This document shows positions 45,789 through 55,429 of a stretch of 64,000 bases of DNA, piece by piece. Below the pieces are notes generated by a model, which worked only from the letters and a program-made list of their open reading frames with translations, had not been told where the DNA came from and searched no databases. A program made the translations under genes and the position numbers. Position 1 is the stretch's first letter, and every line of letters starts with the position of its first letter. The stretch spans positions 41,395 through 105,394 of the forward strand of contig DFQQ01000006.1 of the NCBI GenBank assembly GCA_002377855.1. Reading direction: 5' to 3'. The stretch comes from Acidovorax delafieldii. Its GTDB lineage: Bacteria > Pseudomonadota > Gammaproteobacteria > Burkholderiales > Burkholderiaceae_C.

Positions 45789-45967
45789 GCCTCCAGTTCC
45801 TCGTCAGTCAACGTACGTGCTTCGTTTTCGAGCAGCACCGGGATACCGTCGCGTACGGGGTAGGCCAAGCGCGCACTGCGAGAGACCAGCTCCTGGCGCT
45901 CCTTGTCGTACGTCAACGTGCCTTTGGTGACGGGGCATACCAACAGTTCAAGAAGTTTGGGGTCCAT
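45785..45967 (-). CDS. Trm112-like (YcaR/UPF0434) small protein
   Basis: A 60-residue protein (MDPKLLELLVCPVTKGTLTY then AYPVRDGIPVLLENEARTL) typical of the Trm112-like UPF0434 family that sits between lpxK and kdsB in many proteobacteria. Only one Cys of the family's usual zinc knuckle is present (C11), so metal binding is doubtful. Its role in bacteria is not established. Confidence 0.92.
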   Translation of the reverse strand: MDPKLLELLVCPVTKGTLTYDKERQELVSRSARLAYPVRDGIPVLLENEARTLTDEELEA

Positions 45968-46003
45968 GGCGGGGAATCAGGAGTTAGAGGGGGAGCAAAG
46001 CGC

Positions 46004-47119
46004 TCATCGCGCAACTGGCAAAGTCGATGATAGCGGCGAAGGAAGGCCCAGCAGGCGCTCCTTGAGGCCTTGGAGGAAGCGTGCGTCCAATGTCAGCTGG
46101 AGCGGCACGGCAAGGGCATCGGGATGGCTCTGCCACAGTTTCACCGCGTCTTTTTCGGTGCAAATCAGGAGATGGCCTTTGCCAGGAAAGCGCCGCCAGC
46201 TATCAAAATCATAGTGATCAGGGAGTGCTTCGCGGGCTGAGATCGTGAGGCCGGCAGACTCCAGCATGTCGAAAAAAAGGCCGGGTTGGCTGATGGCCGC
46301 CACGGCGTGCAGCGGCTGCCCGCGCAATGCGCTCAAGGGGGTGCGCCTGCCATCAGCACCCACGGCGTAGCTGGCAAGGCGGCGATGCACGGCAAAAGCG
46401 GGGGGCGCGGGGCGATCAGCATCAGCAAAAAGAGGCGGCGGAGCCTCCTCGGCGTAGAGAACCCAGTCCACGGGCCGGGGCCACGGCTCACGCAGCGGGC
46501 CTGCGGGCAGCAAGAAACCGTTGCCGATTCCATGCGGGTTGAAGACGCAAATTTCGATATCGCGGGCCAGCGCCAAGTGCTGCAGACCATCATCACACAC
46601 CAGTACGTTGACGGCGGGGTGCTGCGCCACAAGGCTGCGTGCTGCCGCAGCGCGTTGGCTGGCAACGTACACCGGGACTTGGCATTGCTTGGCAATCAAG
46701 AGCGGTTCGTCGCCCACTTCGCAGGCCGAGGATTGTGCGAGCACTGGCCTGCAGTCTGTGGTGGTGCGCCCATAACCCCGGGACACCACGCCCGGTTGCA
46801 GGCCCTGATTTTTCAGGTATTCCACCAGCGCCATCACCACGGGGGTTTTGCCGGAGCCACCAGCCACGACATTGCCCACGACGATGACGGGCCGACCTGC
46901 GTGTTCCACGCGCAAGAGCCCCGCTCGGTACAGCGCTGTGCGCACAGCGATGAGCGCACGGTACAACTGCGACAGGGGCCACAGCGCCCAACTGCGCAGA
47001 TTGCGGCGGAGCCACAGGGCAGGCCAGCCATTGGGCTTGCGGCCGGTTTCCTTCGTCAGCAGGGGCGGACCCTTGGGCTGCGCAGCCTGCGTGGGGGGCA
47101 ACGGTGGAGGCGCCGCCAT
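46004..47119 (-). CDS. lpxK: Tetraacyldisaccharide 4'-kinase
   Basis: Membrane-associated kinase that phosphorylates the lipid A precursor. The 371-residue protein has the P-loop VVGNVVAGGSGKTPVV at about 79-94, PGVVSRGYGR, VGDEPLLIAKQ and CDDGLQH. The N-terminus has a Pro-rich extension (about 1-30) before the usual LpxK start region (WLRRNLRSWALWPLS). The true start could be internal. exbD ends five bases upstream. Confidence 0.95.
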   Translation of the reverse strand: MAAPPPLPPTQAAQPKGPPLLTKETGRKPNGWPALWLRRNLRSWALWPLSQLYRALIAVRTALYRAGLLRVEHAGRPVIVVGNVVAGGSGKTPVVMALVEYLKNQGLQPGVVSRGYGRTTTDCRPVLAQSSACEVGDEPLLIAKQCQVPVYVASQRAAAARSLVAQHPAVNVLVCDDGLQHLALARDIEICVFNPHGIGNGFLLPAGPLREPWPRPVDWVLYAEEAPPPLFADADRPAPPAFAVHRRLASYAVGADGRRTPLSALRGQPLHAVAAISQPGLFFDMLESAGLTISAREALPDHYDFDSWRRFPGKGHLLICTEKDAVKLWQSHPDALAVPLQLTLDARFLQGLKERLLGLPSPLSSTLPVAR

Positions 47120-47124
47120 GCCGC

Positions 47125-47571
47125 TCAGCGGCTGCTCGCGCGTGCGCCAGCGCCGGTGGTGGATTGGGTCGCGAAAGTGATCTGCGTCAGCCCAACGCGC
47201 CTTGCTGCTTCCATCACGGTGACCACGGACTGGTGGGGTGCGGTGGCGTCTGCACTGATGATGACCACGCTGTCCTTGCCTGCGCTGGCAGCGCTGCGCA
47301 AGGCCAGAGCCACGGCGTCAACACTCTTGCCTTCCACGCCGCTCTTGTTCACGGAATAGCGGCCGTCTGCAGCCACCGCAACGATGACTTCCTTGGGATG
47401 GTCGCGCTGCTGCTCGGCATCGGCCACCGGCAGGGTGAGTTGCAGTTCGGTGAACTTGCTGTAGGTGGTGGTCAGCATCAGGAAGATGAGGATTACCAAC
47501 AGCACGTCGATGAACGGAATCAGGTTGATCTCCGGCTCATCCTTCGCTCGGGGGCGGAAGTTCATGGGCAT
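47125..47571 (-). CDS. exbD: ExbD/TolR-type biopolymer transport protein
   Basis: A 148-residue inner-membrane protein with a single N-terminal helix containing the conserved Asp (INLIPFIDVLLVILIFLMLT) and a periplasmic domain. It forms a proton-driven motor with ExbB. Position next to lpxK and exbB is common in betaproteobacteria. No tonB gene lies adjacent; the TonB-dependent receptor at 58.5-60.7 kb could be one of its beneficiaries. Confidence 0.92.
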   Translation of the reverse strand: MPMNFRPRAKDEPEINLIPFIDVLLVILIFLMLTTTYSKFTELQLTLPVADAEQQRDHPKEVIVAVAADGRYSVNKSGVEGKSVDAVALALRSAASAGKDSVVIISADATAPHQSVVTVMEAARRVGLTQITFATQSTTGAGARASSR

Positions 47572-47583
47572 ACGCGGGGCCGC

Positions 47584-48216
47584 TTATTTGCGGTGGCGCA
47601 GGATGTGGCGCACAAACTGCTCAGAGGCCAGTTCCATGGTCAGCAGGTAGGCGTCCACGCGTCCACGGAAGTAGCGCCAGAAGATCAGCGCCGGTATGGC
47701 CACGATCAGGCCGAACGCGGTGTTGTACAGCGCAATCGATATACCGTGCGCCAGTTGGGCGGGGTTGCCGCCACCCATGGCACCGCCGCCGCCGGACTGC
47801 GAGCCGAAAATCTCGATCATGCCGATGACCGTGCCCAGCAGGCCCAGCAAGGGTGCCGCCGAGGCGATGGTGCCCAGCGCGCTCAGGTACTTTTCCAGCC
47901 GGTGCGCCACCGCGCGGCCGCTGCCTTCCATGGTGGCGCGCAGGTCCGCTTCGCTGCATTGGGGGTTGTTGTTGAGTGCGCGCAGCCCCGAGGCGAGCAC
48001 CTCGCCCAATGCAGAGCTTTGGGCCAGCTGGTTCACAACATCTGGCGTGGGAACGCTGCGCGACGATACCGTGATGGCCTCGTCCAGCAGCTTGGGAGGG
48101 GCGACACGCGCTGTCTTCAGAGAAATGAAGCGCTCGCAAATCAGGGCCAGCGCCAGAACAGAGCAGGCAATGAGGGGCCATATCGGCCAGCCTGCGGCTT
48201 GTATGATGGACAGCAA
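47584..48216 (-). CDS. exbB: ExbB/TolQ-type biopolymer transport protein
   Basis: A 210-residue inner-membrane protein with three helices (WPIWPLIACSVLALALICERF at the N-terminus, then LLGLLGTVIGMIEIF and ALYNTAFGLIVAIPALIFWR). It pairs with the ExbD-like protein 12 bases downstream. It heads the leftward run exbB-exbD-lpxK-trm112-like-kdsB-adk. Confidence 0.93.
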   Translation of the reverse strand: MLSIIQAAGWPIWPLIACSVLALALICERFISLKTARVAPPKLLDEAITVSSRSVPTPDVVNQLAQSSALGEVLASGLRALNNNPQCSEADLRATMEGSGRAVAHRLEKYLSALGTIASAAPLLGLLGTVIGMIEIFGSQSGGGGAMGGGNPAQLAHGISIALYNTAFGLIVAIPALIFWRYFRGRVDAYLLTMELASEQFVRHILRHRK

Positions 48217-48568
48217 TTCTCTCTCCGCTCAGATGTAGTCAGCCGGCAATTATGGCCCAGCCGCTCGGCGCTTTTGAGTCACAAACCGTTACGAGAAACT
48301 GAGACGCCTGGGCCCAGCCACTCGCTCACAAAATCTGTGGATAACTTTGTGGGTAAGCGGGTGGGTATCCCATTCCAGCCCGCGCCAGATCGTGCTTGCA
48401 ACAGATTGCTGAAAAATTGAACAGCAAAAAATCTTTATAAATCAATGACTTGTACGTGCATTCGTCATTTGAGCGAGGCGTTCTGTGGCTTCCCATGCTG
48501 CAGCGCCGCATGGCCGGGCCTGTGGAGTACTGGGGCTCGGCCAGCCTCGCAAACGCGCCTGTTTATCC
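48217..48568. other. Divergent intergenic region between exbB and xseA, with DnaA-box-like repeats
   Basis: No gene that I can support. A 12-base periodic run of DnaA-box-like sequence lies at 48334-48369, followed by an AT-rich patch at about 48415-48450. Promoters for exbB (leftward) and xseA (rightward) should be here. Confidence 0.6.
48334..48369. promoter_or_regulatory. Three tandem DnaA-box-like 12-mers
   Basis: TCTGTGGATAAC, TTTGTGGGTAAG and CGGGTGGGTATC lie head to tail. The first contains a perfect DnaA box (TTATCCACA on the minus strand, 48336-48344), the second a one-mismatch box (48348-48356) and the third a weak one. The 12-base spacing is regular. Confidence 0.5.
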
Positions 48569-49897
48569 ATGTCTGACTTCCAGCCCTCAGTATCTGCGCC
48601 GCGCGTCTGGGAAGTTGGCGCTCTATGCCGCGCCATTGCTGATGCGCTGGAGGCGCGGTTCAACCCCGTCGCGGTGCGCGGCGAGATAACGGGCTTCTCA
48701 CGCGCGTCCAGCGGGCATTGCTACTTCTCGATCAAGGACGCCAACGGCCAGTTGCGCTGCGCCATGTTCCGCCGCGCAGGGGGGCTGCTTGACTTTTCGC
48801 CAAGAGACGGGGAATTGGTGGAGGTGCGCGGGCGCCTCGGGGTGTATGAAGCGCGGGGCGACCTGCAGTTCATTGTGGAGAGCATGCAGCGCGCGGGGCA
48901 GGGCGCTTTGTTTGAGCAATTCCTGCGCTTGAAAGCCCGGCTGGAGGCCGAAGGCCTGTTTGATGCGCGCCGCAAGCGCCCCCTGCCGCTGCAGCCCCGC
49001 GGCATTGGTCTGGTCACGTCGCCAGGGGCGGCCGCTTTGCACGACGTGGTCACTGCGCTGCGGCGCCGGGTGCCGCACATTCCGGTGGTGTTTATTCCGG
49101 CACAGGTGCAAGGCGCGGCGGCCCCGCAGGCGATGGTGGCCGCGTTGCGCCAGATGTATGCATGGGCGGACGAGAGGGGCGCCGCCAACGCTGCCAACGA
49201 CATCACCCCGGTGCACCTGGACGTGATCCTTCTGGTGCGCGGAGGTGGGTCGATGGAGGACCTGTGGGCGTTCAACGACGAGCAATTGGCGCGCACCATC
49301 GTGCAAAGCCCGGTCCCGCTCGTCAGCGGGGTGGGGCACGAGACGGATTTCACCATCGCCGACTTCTGCGCCGATTTGCGCGCGCCCACCCCCACTGCCG
49401 CCGCAGAACTGGTGGCCCAGCCGCGTGAGGTGTGGCTGGGCGCGCTCGACCTGCTGGCCGACCGGCTGGAGAGCGCTGTTCAGCGGCAAGTCGACCTGCG
49501 CCACCAGCGCCTGGACCAAGCTGCTCAACGGCTGGGCCGCCCCTCGGGACTGGCGTCGCGCGAGCAGTTGCGGCTGGCACGCTGTGCCCAGCAATTGCGG
49601 CATGGAATGCTATTGAAATTGGAGCGGCTTGCGCTGAAAAATAGGGCGTTAGAGGCCGATTTCTCTCAAAAGATCGCAGGCCACATTGCCCAGCATGCTG
49701 ACCGGCTGGAGCGCGCGCGCCTGCGGCTGGAACTGCTGAATCCGCACTTGGTGCTGCAGCGGGGCTACGCTCTGCTGACCGACAGCGACGGCCACACGGT
49801 GACCGGTGTCCGCCAGGCCCACCCCGGGGATGCGTTGCGTGCGACCTTGGCAGATGGCGTGATCGACGTCATCGTGGACGAGCCCCGGTTGCTGTGA
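48569..49897 (+). CDS. xseA: Exodeoxyribonuclease VII large subunit
   Basis: A 442-residue nuclease subunit with an N-terminal OB-fold (VGALCRAIADALEARF, RGEITGFSRASSGHCYFSIK) and the catalytic core IGLVTSPGAAALHDV, ILLVRGGGSMEDLWAFND and GVGHETDFTIADF. ExoVII degrades single-stranded DNA from both ends. I chose the ATG at 48569; the frame is open 28 codons further upstream. Residues 349-366 coincide with a degenerate copy of the interspersed palindromic repeat. Confidence 0.96.
   Translation: MSDFQPSVSAPRVWEVGALCRAIADALEARFNPVAVRGEITGFSRASSGHCYFSIKDANGQLRCAMFRRAGGLLDFSPRDGELVEVRGRLGVYEARGDLQFIVESMQRAGQGALFEQFLRLKARLEAEGLFDARRKRPLPLQPRGIGLVTSPGAAALHDVVTALRRRVPHIPVVFIPAQVQGAAAPQAMVAALRQMYAWADERGAANAANDITPVHLDVILLVRGGGSMEDLWAFNDEQLARTIVQSPVPLVSGVGHETDFTIADFCADLRAPTPTAAAELVAQPREVWLGALDLLADRLESAVQRQVDLRHQRLDQAAQRLGRPSGLASREQLRLARCAQQLRHGMLLKLERLALKNRALEADFSQKIAGHIAQHADRLERARLRLELLNPHLVLQRGYALLTDSDGHTVTGVRQAHPGDALRATLADGVIDVIVDEPRLL
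49615..49665. repeat. Degenerate interspersed palindromic repeat inside xseA (tentative)
   Basis: Contains ATGCTATTGAAATTGGAGC, GGCTTGCGCTGAAAAATAG and GCGTTAGAGGCCGATTTC, in the order and spacing of the repeat at 5830-5880 but with several mismatches. It lies in frame in a coiled-coil part of XseA. It could be chance similarity. Confidence 0.45.
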
Positions 49898-50105
49898 GCG
49901 CAGCCTGTACCGGCTGAAACCGGGCTGGTGCGCAGGCGGCATTTGCGTTGACGACAAGCGGATGACAGCGCATCGCCACTTCTGTGCACAAGGCTATTGA
50001 TCTTTCTACAATGCCAAGTCGCGTCAAACTGCGCGCCAGCGCGGCAGCAACTGCCAGCCAGAGGCTGCCGCTCTTCCAGCATTGCAAACCACGAGGAATC
50101 ACCAC
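49898..50105. other. Intergenic region upstream of sodB
   Basis: No gene. The sodB ribosome-binding site GAGGAA lies at its right end; no Fur site obvious by eye. Confidence 0.5.
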
Positions 50106-50687
50106 ATGGAACATACCCTTCCCCCGCTTCCCTACGCCATCGACGCACTGGCCCCTCACTACAGCCAGGAAACGCTGGAATTCCACCATGGCAAGCACCA
50201 CAACGCGTATGTGGTGAACCTGAACAACCTGCAAAAGGGCACCGAATTTGAATCGATGACCCTGGAAGAGATCATCAAGAAGTCCTCCGGCGGCATCTAC
50301 AACAACGCAGCCCAGATCTGGAACCACACCTTCTTCTGGAACTGCATGGCGCCGAGCGGTGGCGGCGAGCCTACCGGCGCGCTGGCTGATGCCATCAACG
50401 CCAAGTTCGGCTCCTACGCCGCGTTCAAGGAAGCCTTCGTCAAGAGCGCCGTGGGCAACTTCGGCTCCGGCTGGACATGGCTGGTGAAGAAGGCCGACGG
50501 CAGCGTGGACATTGTCAACACCGGCGCCGCTGGCACGCCCTTGACCACCGCTGACAAGGCCCTGCTCACGGTGGACGTGTGGGAACACGCCTACTACATC
50601 GACTACCGCAACATGCGTCCCAAGTTTGTCGAGACGTTCCTCGACAAGCTGGTCAACTGGAAGTTTGCCGAAGCCAACTTCGCTTGA
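50106..50687 (+). CDS. sodB: Superoxide dismutase (iron type)
   Basis: A 193-residue cytoplasmic SOD. Metal ligands and signature regions: LEFHHGKHHNAYV, NNAAQIWNHTFFWNCMAP, GSGWTWLV and DVWEHAYYIDYRN. The AAQ-W-NHTF(F/Y)W pattern with a Gln near the N-terminal His favours an iron rather than manganese enzyme. ATG at 50106 has a GAGGAA site; terminator downstream. Confidence 0.96.
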   Translation: MEHTLPPLPYAIDALAPHYSQETLEFHHGKHHNAYVVNLNNLQKGTEFESMTLEEIIKKSSGGIYNNAAQIWNHTFFWNCMAPSGGGEPTGALADAINAKFGSYAAFKEAFVKSAVGNFGSGWTWLVKKADGSVDIVNTGAAGTPLTTADKALLTVDVWEHAYYIDYRNMRPKFVETFLDKLVNWKFAEANFA

Positions 50688-50706
50688 TTTCTGCTCAGCA
50701 TCAAAA

Positions 50707-50730
50707 AAACGGCCGCGAGGCCGTTTTTTT
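50707..50730 (+). terminator. Rho-independent terminator after sodB
   Basis: Stem AAACGGCC / GGCCGTTT with a GCGA loop, flanked by A and T runs, so it can end transcription from both strands (sodB and the DUF192 gene). Confidence 0.92.
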
Positions 50731-50755
50731 TATGGGCGCAGGCTTTGTTGCCTGC

Positions 50756-51241
50756 TTATTTCTTGGCCTGGAAGACGGCCGCGCTCACCAGTTTGCTGCC
50801 GGGCTTGATGCCTTTTTGCGCAAACCAGCCCTGGTTCATCTCCAACACATAGCGCACGGGCTTGGTCGAGCAGTGCGAGTCTTCCGTCTGCGGCTTCATG
50901 TCGGCCAAGTTCACAATGGTGCCATCGTCGGCCACAAACGCTGCCGTCAGTGGCAGCAGCGTGTTTTTCATCCAAAAGCACTGCGTGGCCGGTTGTTCAA
51001 ACACAAACAGCATGCCCTCGTGCGCGGGCATCTCCTTGCGGTGCATCAGGCCGGTTTGCCGCTCTTGGGGCGATGCAGCCACCTGAGCGTCAATGCGGTG
51101 CATGCCCGCCGTGATTTCCACGCGTTGCAGGTTCATCTGGGGCTGGTTTTGGGCGGCGGCGGGGGCGGCGGCGGTGGCGCTTGCCAGCGCGATCAGGGCT
51201 GCATTCAGCAGCCGGGTGGGGTGAAGCGAAAGGCTCGGCAT
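50756..51241 (-). CDS. Exported DUF192 protein
   Basis: A 161-residue protein with a signal peptide (MPSLSLHPTRLLNAALIALA then Ala-rich to about 31) and a DUF192 domain: VEITAGMHRIDAQVAASPQE, RQTGLMHRKEMP, GMLFVFEQP, CFWMKNTLLPLTAAFV. DUF192 members of this type are small periplasmic or secreted proteins of unknown function. The frame is open about 80 codons upstream, but only the start at 51241 gives a signal peptide. Confidence 0.88.
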   Translation of the reverse strand: MPSLSLHPTRLLNAALIALASATAAAPAAAQNQPQMNLQRVEITAGMHRIDAQVAASPQERQTGLMHRKEMPAHEGMLFVFEQPATQCFWMKNTLLPLTAAFVADDGTIVNLADMKPQTEDSHCSTKPVRYVLEMNQGWFAQKGIKPGSKLVSAAVFQAKK

Positions 51242-51528
51242 GGGGTCAAAAGTGCTTTCTTTCAGGGGCTGTGATAGCGCTGCGGCATACAGAGAAGGGT
51301 GCACGCCCGCAGCGTGCTGCGCGGACATTTTGATCGAAGTTGGATGATCGAAGTCGGAGCTGTGGCGCGGCGGTTTGATGCGAGATTTTGATGCATGCCA
51401 GCCGCCGGTGGTTCCACGCGAGAGGGAGCGGGGAACGGGCCTAAAATGAAAAAATTCGCCGCTCAGGCGGTGCCCGCTCAACTATTTGCTGAAGCTGCTT
51501 TCAGCCACCCATCCGGAGACCCTCCTGC
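51242..51528. other. Divergent intergenic region between the DUF192 gene and icd
   Basis: No gene recognised. GGAG at about 51515 is the likely ribosome-binding site of icd. Confidence 0.5.
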
Positions 51529-52788
<1,260 letters not shown>

Positions 52789-52843
52789 TTGGAATGCGGG
52801 CTGGCTCGGGCTGAGTCAGCCACCTGCAAAGCAGGCGCCACAG

Positions 52844-52885
52844 CAAAAAGCCTCCTGCAATCGATGACTGTAGGAGGCTTTTGTT
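52844..52885 (+). terminator. Rho-independent terminator after icd
   Basis: Perfect 11-base stem AAAAGCCTCCT (52846-52856) / AGGAGGCTTTT (52872-52882) with T-rich tails on both strands. Confidence 0.93.
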
Positions 52886-52928
52886 GTTTGAGCCTGATGA
52901 GCAACCTGCCTCCAACTGATCATCCCCC

Positions 52929-53005
52929 ACCCGTTCGGGCTGAGCTTGTCGAAGCCTTGCACGCACGCGGCAAGCCCTGGCTTCGACAGGCTCAGCCCGA
53001 ACGGG
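52929..53005. repeat. REP-like inverted pair
   Basis: CCGTTCGGGCTGAGCTTGTC and its inverted partner CGACAGGCTCAGCCCGAACG around a GC-rich loop. Same family as the four-unit array at 58073-58486. Confidence 0.88.
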
Positions 53006-53044
53006 CGGAGGGCGGCATCATCTCGGTAATCAGATGTTTTTTGC

Positions 53045-53093
53045 CCTCTAGCGCTTGATGGATAAGCGCAAGCAGCTATTTTATTGATAGCAA
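53045..53093. repeat. Interspersed palindromic repeat abutting the ABC ATPase 3' end
   Basis: CCTCTAGCGCTTGATGGATA, AGCGCAAGCAGCTATTTTAT and TGATAGCAAT. It ends exactly at the stop codon of the leftward ABC ATPase gene, and is closely similar to the copy inside hrpA. Confidence 0.8.
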
Positions 53094-54539
53094 TCAGCGG
53101 TCAGCCATTGCCCCCGCTTTCAGCCCAATCCGCCGCGTCGCCACCGCAGCAGCCAAGTGCTCGTCATGGGTGACCAGCATCAGTGCGGCCCCCGTCTCCT
53201 GCGTGGCGTTCAGCAAAATCTGGATGGCCTCTTGCTGCGTGATCGGGTCCAGGCGCGACGTGGGTTCATCGGCAAACAGCAGCGCAGGCCGCGCCACCAA
53301 CACGCGGGCCAGGGCAATGCGCTGCAGCTCGCCGCCCGACACTTGCTCGGGCTTGCGCTCCAGCAAACTTTCGGGCACGCGCAGCTGCTCCAGCCGGCGC
53401 TGCACGGCCTTCCAGTCGCAGCGGTGCAGCCGGGCGGCATCGCGCAGCGACTGGGCCAGGCTGATGTGCGGGGCAAACGAGCCCACGGGGTCTTGGTACA
53501 GCTTTTGGAATGCATGGGGCCCCAGGCCCCGGCTGCGCGCCACGCTGCCCGCGTCGGGCGGCAGCAGGCCCAGCAGCACATTGCCCAGCGTGCTCTTGCC
53601 GGTGCCGCTGGGGCCCTGCACGGCCACGCGCTCGCCACTGCGGATTTGCAAGTCCATGGGCGCAAACAGCTGCTGCGCGCCGTAGGTTTTGGAAATACCC
53701 CGCGCCTCCACCACGGGTTCGCCCGCCTGCGAGGCCGCAAAGGGCGACCAGCGGGCCGGGTCGGCATCCATGAGCTGGCGGGTGAAGGGGTGCTGGGGCT
53801 GCCCTGCCACCTTGCCAATGGCCCCTTGCTCCACCGCCTGCCCATGCCGCAGCACGATGACCTGGCCGCCCAGCGCCTGCGCCACGGCCATGTCGTGCGT
53901 GATGGTCAGCACGCAGCCGCCCGCCTGCAGCACGCTGCGGAATACCTCTACCGTGCGGTCGCGCCAGTGGTTGTCCAGGCCCTTGGTGGGCTCGTCCACC
54001 ATCAGCACTGGTGCGCCGCCTGCCAGGGTTATGGCAGCCACCGCCCGCTGTGCCATACCGCCTGACAGTTGCCACGGGTAGCGCGCCGTGGCCTGGCCCA
54101 GCCCGGCACGGGCCAGCTCTTGCTGCGCGCGGGCTGCGGCCTCGCCCTGGGGCTGGCCGTGCAGCAGGGTGTAGACCTCGGCCAGTTGCGGGGCCACGCG
54201 CTGCAGCGGGTTCAGCGCCACGGTGGGCTCCTGCGGCAGCAGGGCCAGCTTGCGGCCCCACAGGGCGCGGCGGCTGGCGGCGTCTTCAGCGCGGGTGGTG
54301 ATGCCGTCGATGGTGATGGCACCCGATGCCCGCAGCGCAGGCGGCAGGTTGCCCATGATGGCCTGGGCCAGCAGCGACTTGCCCGCGCCGCTTTCGCCCA
54401 CCAGGCTCAGCGCCTCGCCCGCATGCAGCCTGAAGGAGATGCCTTGCAGCAGGGCGCGCCCACCCACATGGATGGCCAGGTCGTCCACCGCCAGCAGGGC
54501 CGTGGTCGAAGCGGTGGTTGAAGGGTTTGCGTGGATCAT
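53094..54539 (-). CDS. Fused dipeptide/nickel-type ABC ATPase (DppD-DppF)
   Basis: A 481-residue cytoplasmic protein with two complete ABC ATPase domains. The first has Walker A GESGAGKS (about 48-55), signature LSGGM and Walker B VLMVDEPTKGLD; the second has GPSGTGKS (about 312-319), VSGGE and LLFADEPTSRLD. The two domains would power the heterodimeric permease encoded upstream. The ATG at 54539 overlaps the permease stop by four bases. A frame extending to 55151 is only antisense readthrough of the permease. Confidence 0.93.
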   Translation of the reverse strand: MIHANPSTTASTTALLAVDDLAIHVGGRALLQGISFRLHAGEALSLVGESGAGKSLLAQAIMGNLPPALRASGAITIDGITTRAEDAASRRALWGRKLALLPQEPTVALNPLQRVAPQLAEVYTLLHGQPQGEAAARAQQELARAGLGQATARYPWQLSGGMAQRAVAAITLAGGAPVLMVDEPTKGLDNHWRDRTVEVFRSVLQAGGCVLTITHDMAVAQALGGQVIVLRHGQAVEQGAIGKVAGQPQHPFTRQLMDADPARWSPFAASQAGEPVVEARGISKTYGAQQLFAPMDLQIRSGERVAVQGPSGTGKSTLGNVLLGLLPPDAGSVARSRGLGPHAFQKLYQDPVGSFAPHISLAQSLRDAARLHRCDWKAVQRRLEQLRVPESLLERKPEQVSGGELQRIALARVLVARPALLFADEPTSRLDPITQQEAIQILLNATQETGAALMLVTHDEHLAAAVATRRIGLKAGAMADR

Positions 54540-55429
54540 GCGGCCTCCCGCTCGGGTTGGATGAGCATCATGGCGGCCACCAGCCACAGCAGCACGGCGG
54601 TGGGGGCGGCAATCAGCCAGGGGGCTTCTTCGTAATAAGGCATGGTCTCGGTAATCATCAGGCCCAGCTCGGCGGTGGGGGCCTGCGCGCCCACGCCCAC
54701 AAAGCCCAGCGCGGCCAGCGCCAGCACCGCTTGCGCGGTGGTAAAGGCAAGCAGCGTGCCCAGCGTGGGGGCCAGCGCGGGCAGCAGGTGGCGGCGCAGC
54801 ACATAGGCGCGGCCAAAGCCCAGCAGGCGCGATGCCTGCACCGCATCGCCCACCAGCACGGGCCGCGCCATGGCTCGGCACACGCGAAAGTACTCCACCC
54901 ACATGGCAGTGGCCATGCCCACATACAGCGCCCACAACTGGCCGGGGGCCAGCGCCGCAATCAGCAGCACCAGCAGCAGGCCGGGTATGGCCAGCACCGC
55001 ATCGGCCAGCATGACCAGCGTGCGCTCCACCCGCCCGCCGCGCCACGCCGCCAGCACGCCCAGCAGGGTGCCGGGCACCGCCGCACTCAGCGCCGCCAGC
55101 ACTGCCATGCCCAGGGATAACTGCGTGGCATGCGCCAGCCGCGCCAGCCACGATCGGCCCAGCACGTCCGTGCCCAACCAGTGCTCCCCGCCGGGGTGGG
55201 CCAACTGGTTGCGCAGGTTCTGCTCAATGGGGCTGGCATCCACCAGCCAGGGGCCCAGCAGCGCCCACAGGGCCAGCAGGCCCATCAGCACCAGCCCCGT
55301 GCGTTGCTGCCACGACGAGCGGGTGGCAGACAGCGCCAGATACGGCATGGGTGCCTGCGCTGCGCCGGGCGTTGAGGTGGGGTTCGTCGTCGGGGTCGGG
55401 GGTGTCAAAGCCATCTCTTGCGCGCTCAT
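54536..55429 (-). CDS. ABC permease, DppC/NikC type
   Basis: A 297-residue inner-membrane protein with about six helices and the EAA-like loop (GDAVQASRLLGFGRAYVLRR). GTDVLGRSWLARLAHATQLSL is typical of DppC/OppC/NikC permeases. The N-terminal 35 residues are Thr/Pro-rich. It overlaps its neighbours by four bases on both sides, in the order SBP-DppB-DppC-ATPase. Confidence 0.92.
   Translation of the reverse strand: MSAQEMALTPPTPTTNPTSTPGAAQAPMPYLALSATRSSWQQRTGLVLMGLLALWALLGPWLVDASPIEQNLRNQLAHPGGEHWLGTDVLGRSWLARLAHATQLSLGMAVLAALSAAVPGTLLGVLAAWRGGRVERTLVMLADAVLAIPGLLLVLLIAALAPGQLWALYVGMATAMWVEYFRVCRAMARPVLVGDAVQASRLLGFGRAYVLRRHLLPALAPTLGTLLAFTTAQAVLALAALGFVGVGAQAPTAELGLMITETMPYYEEAPWLIAAPTAVLLWLVAAMMLIQPEREAA

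Noticed and set aside
54540..55151. N-terminal extension of the fused ABC ATPase
   Set aside because: Frame is open only because it is antisense-shifted over the permease gene; composition is Ala/Gly/Arg-rich; ATG at 54539 gives the normal ATPase start.
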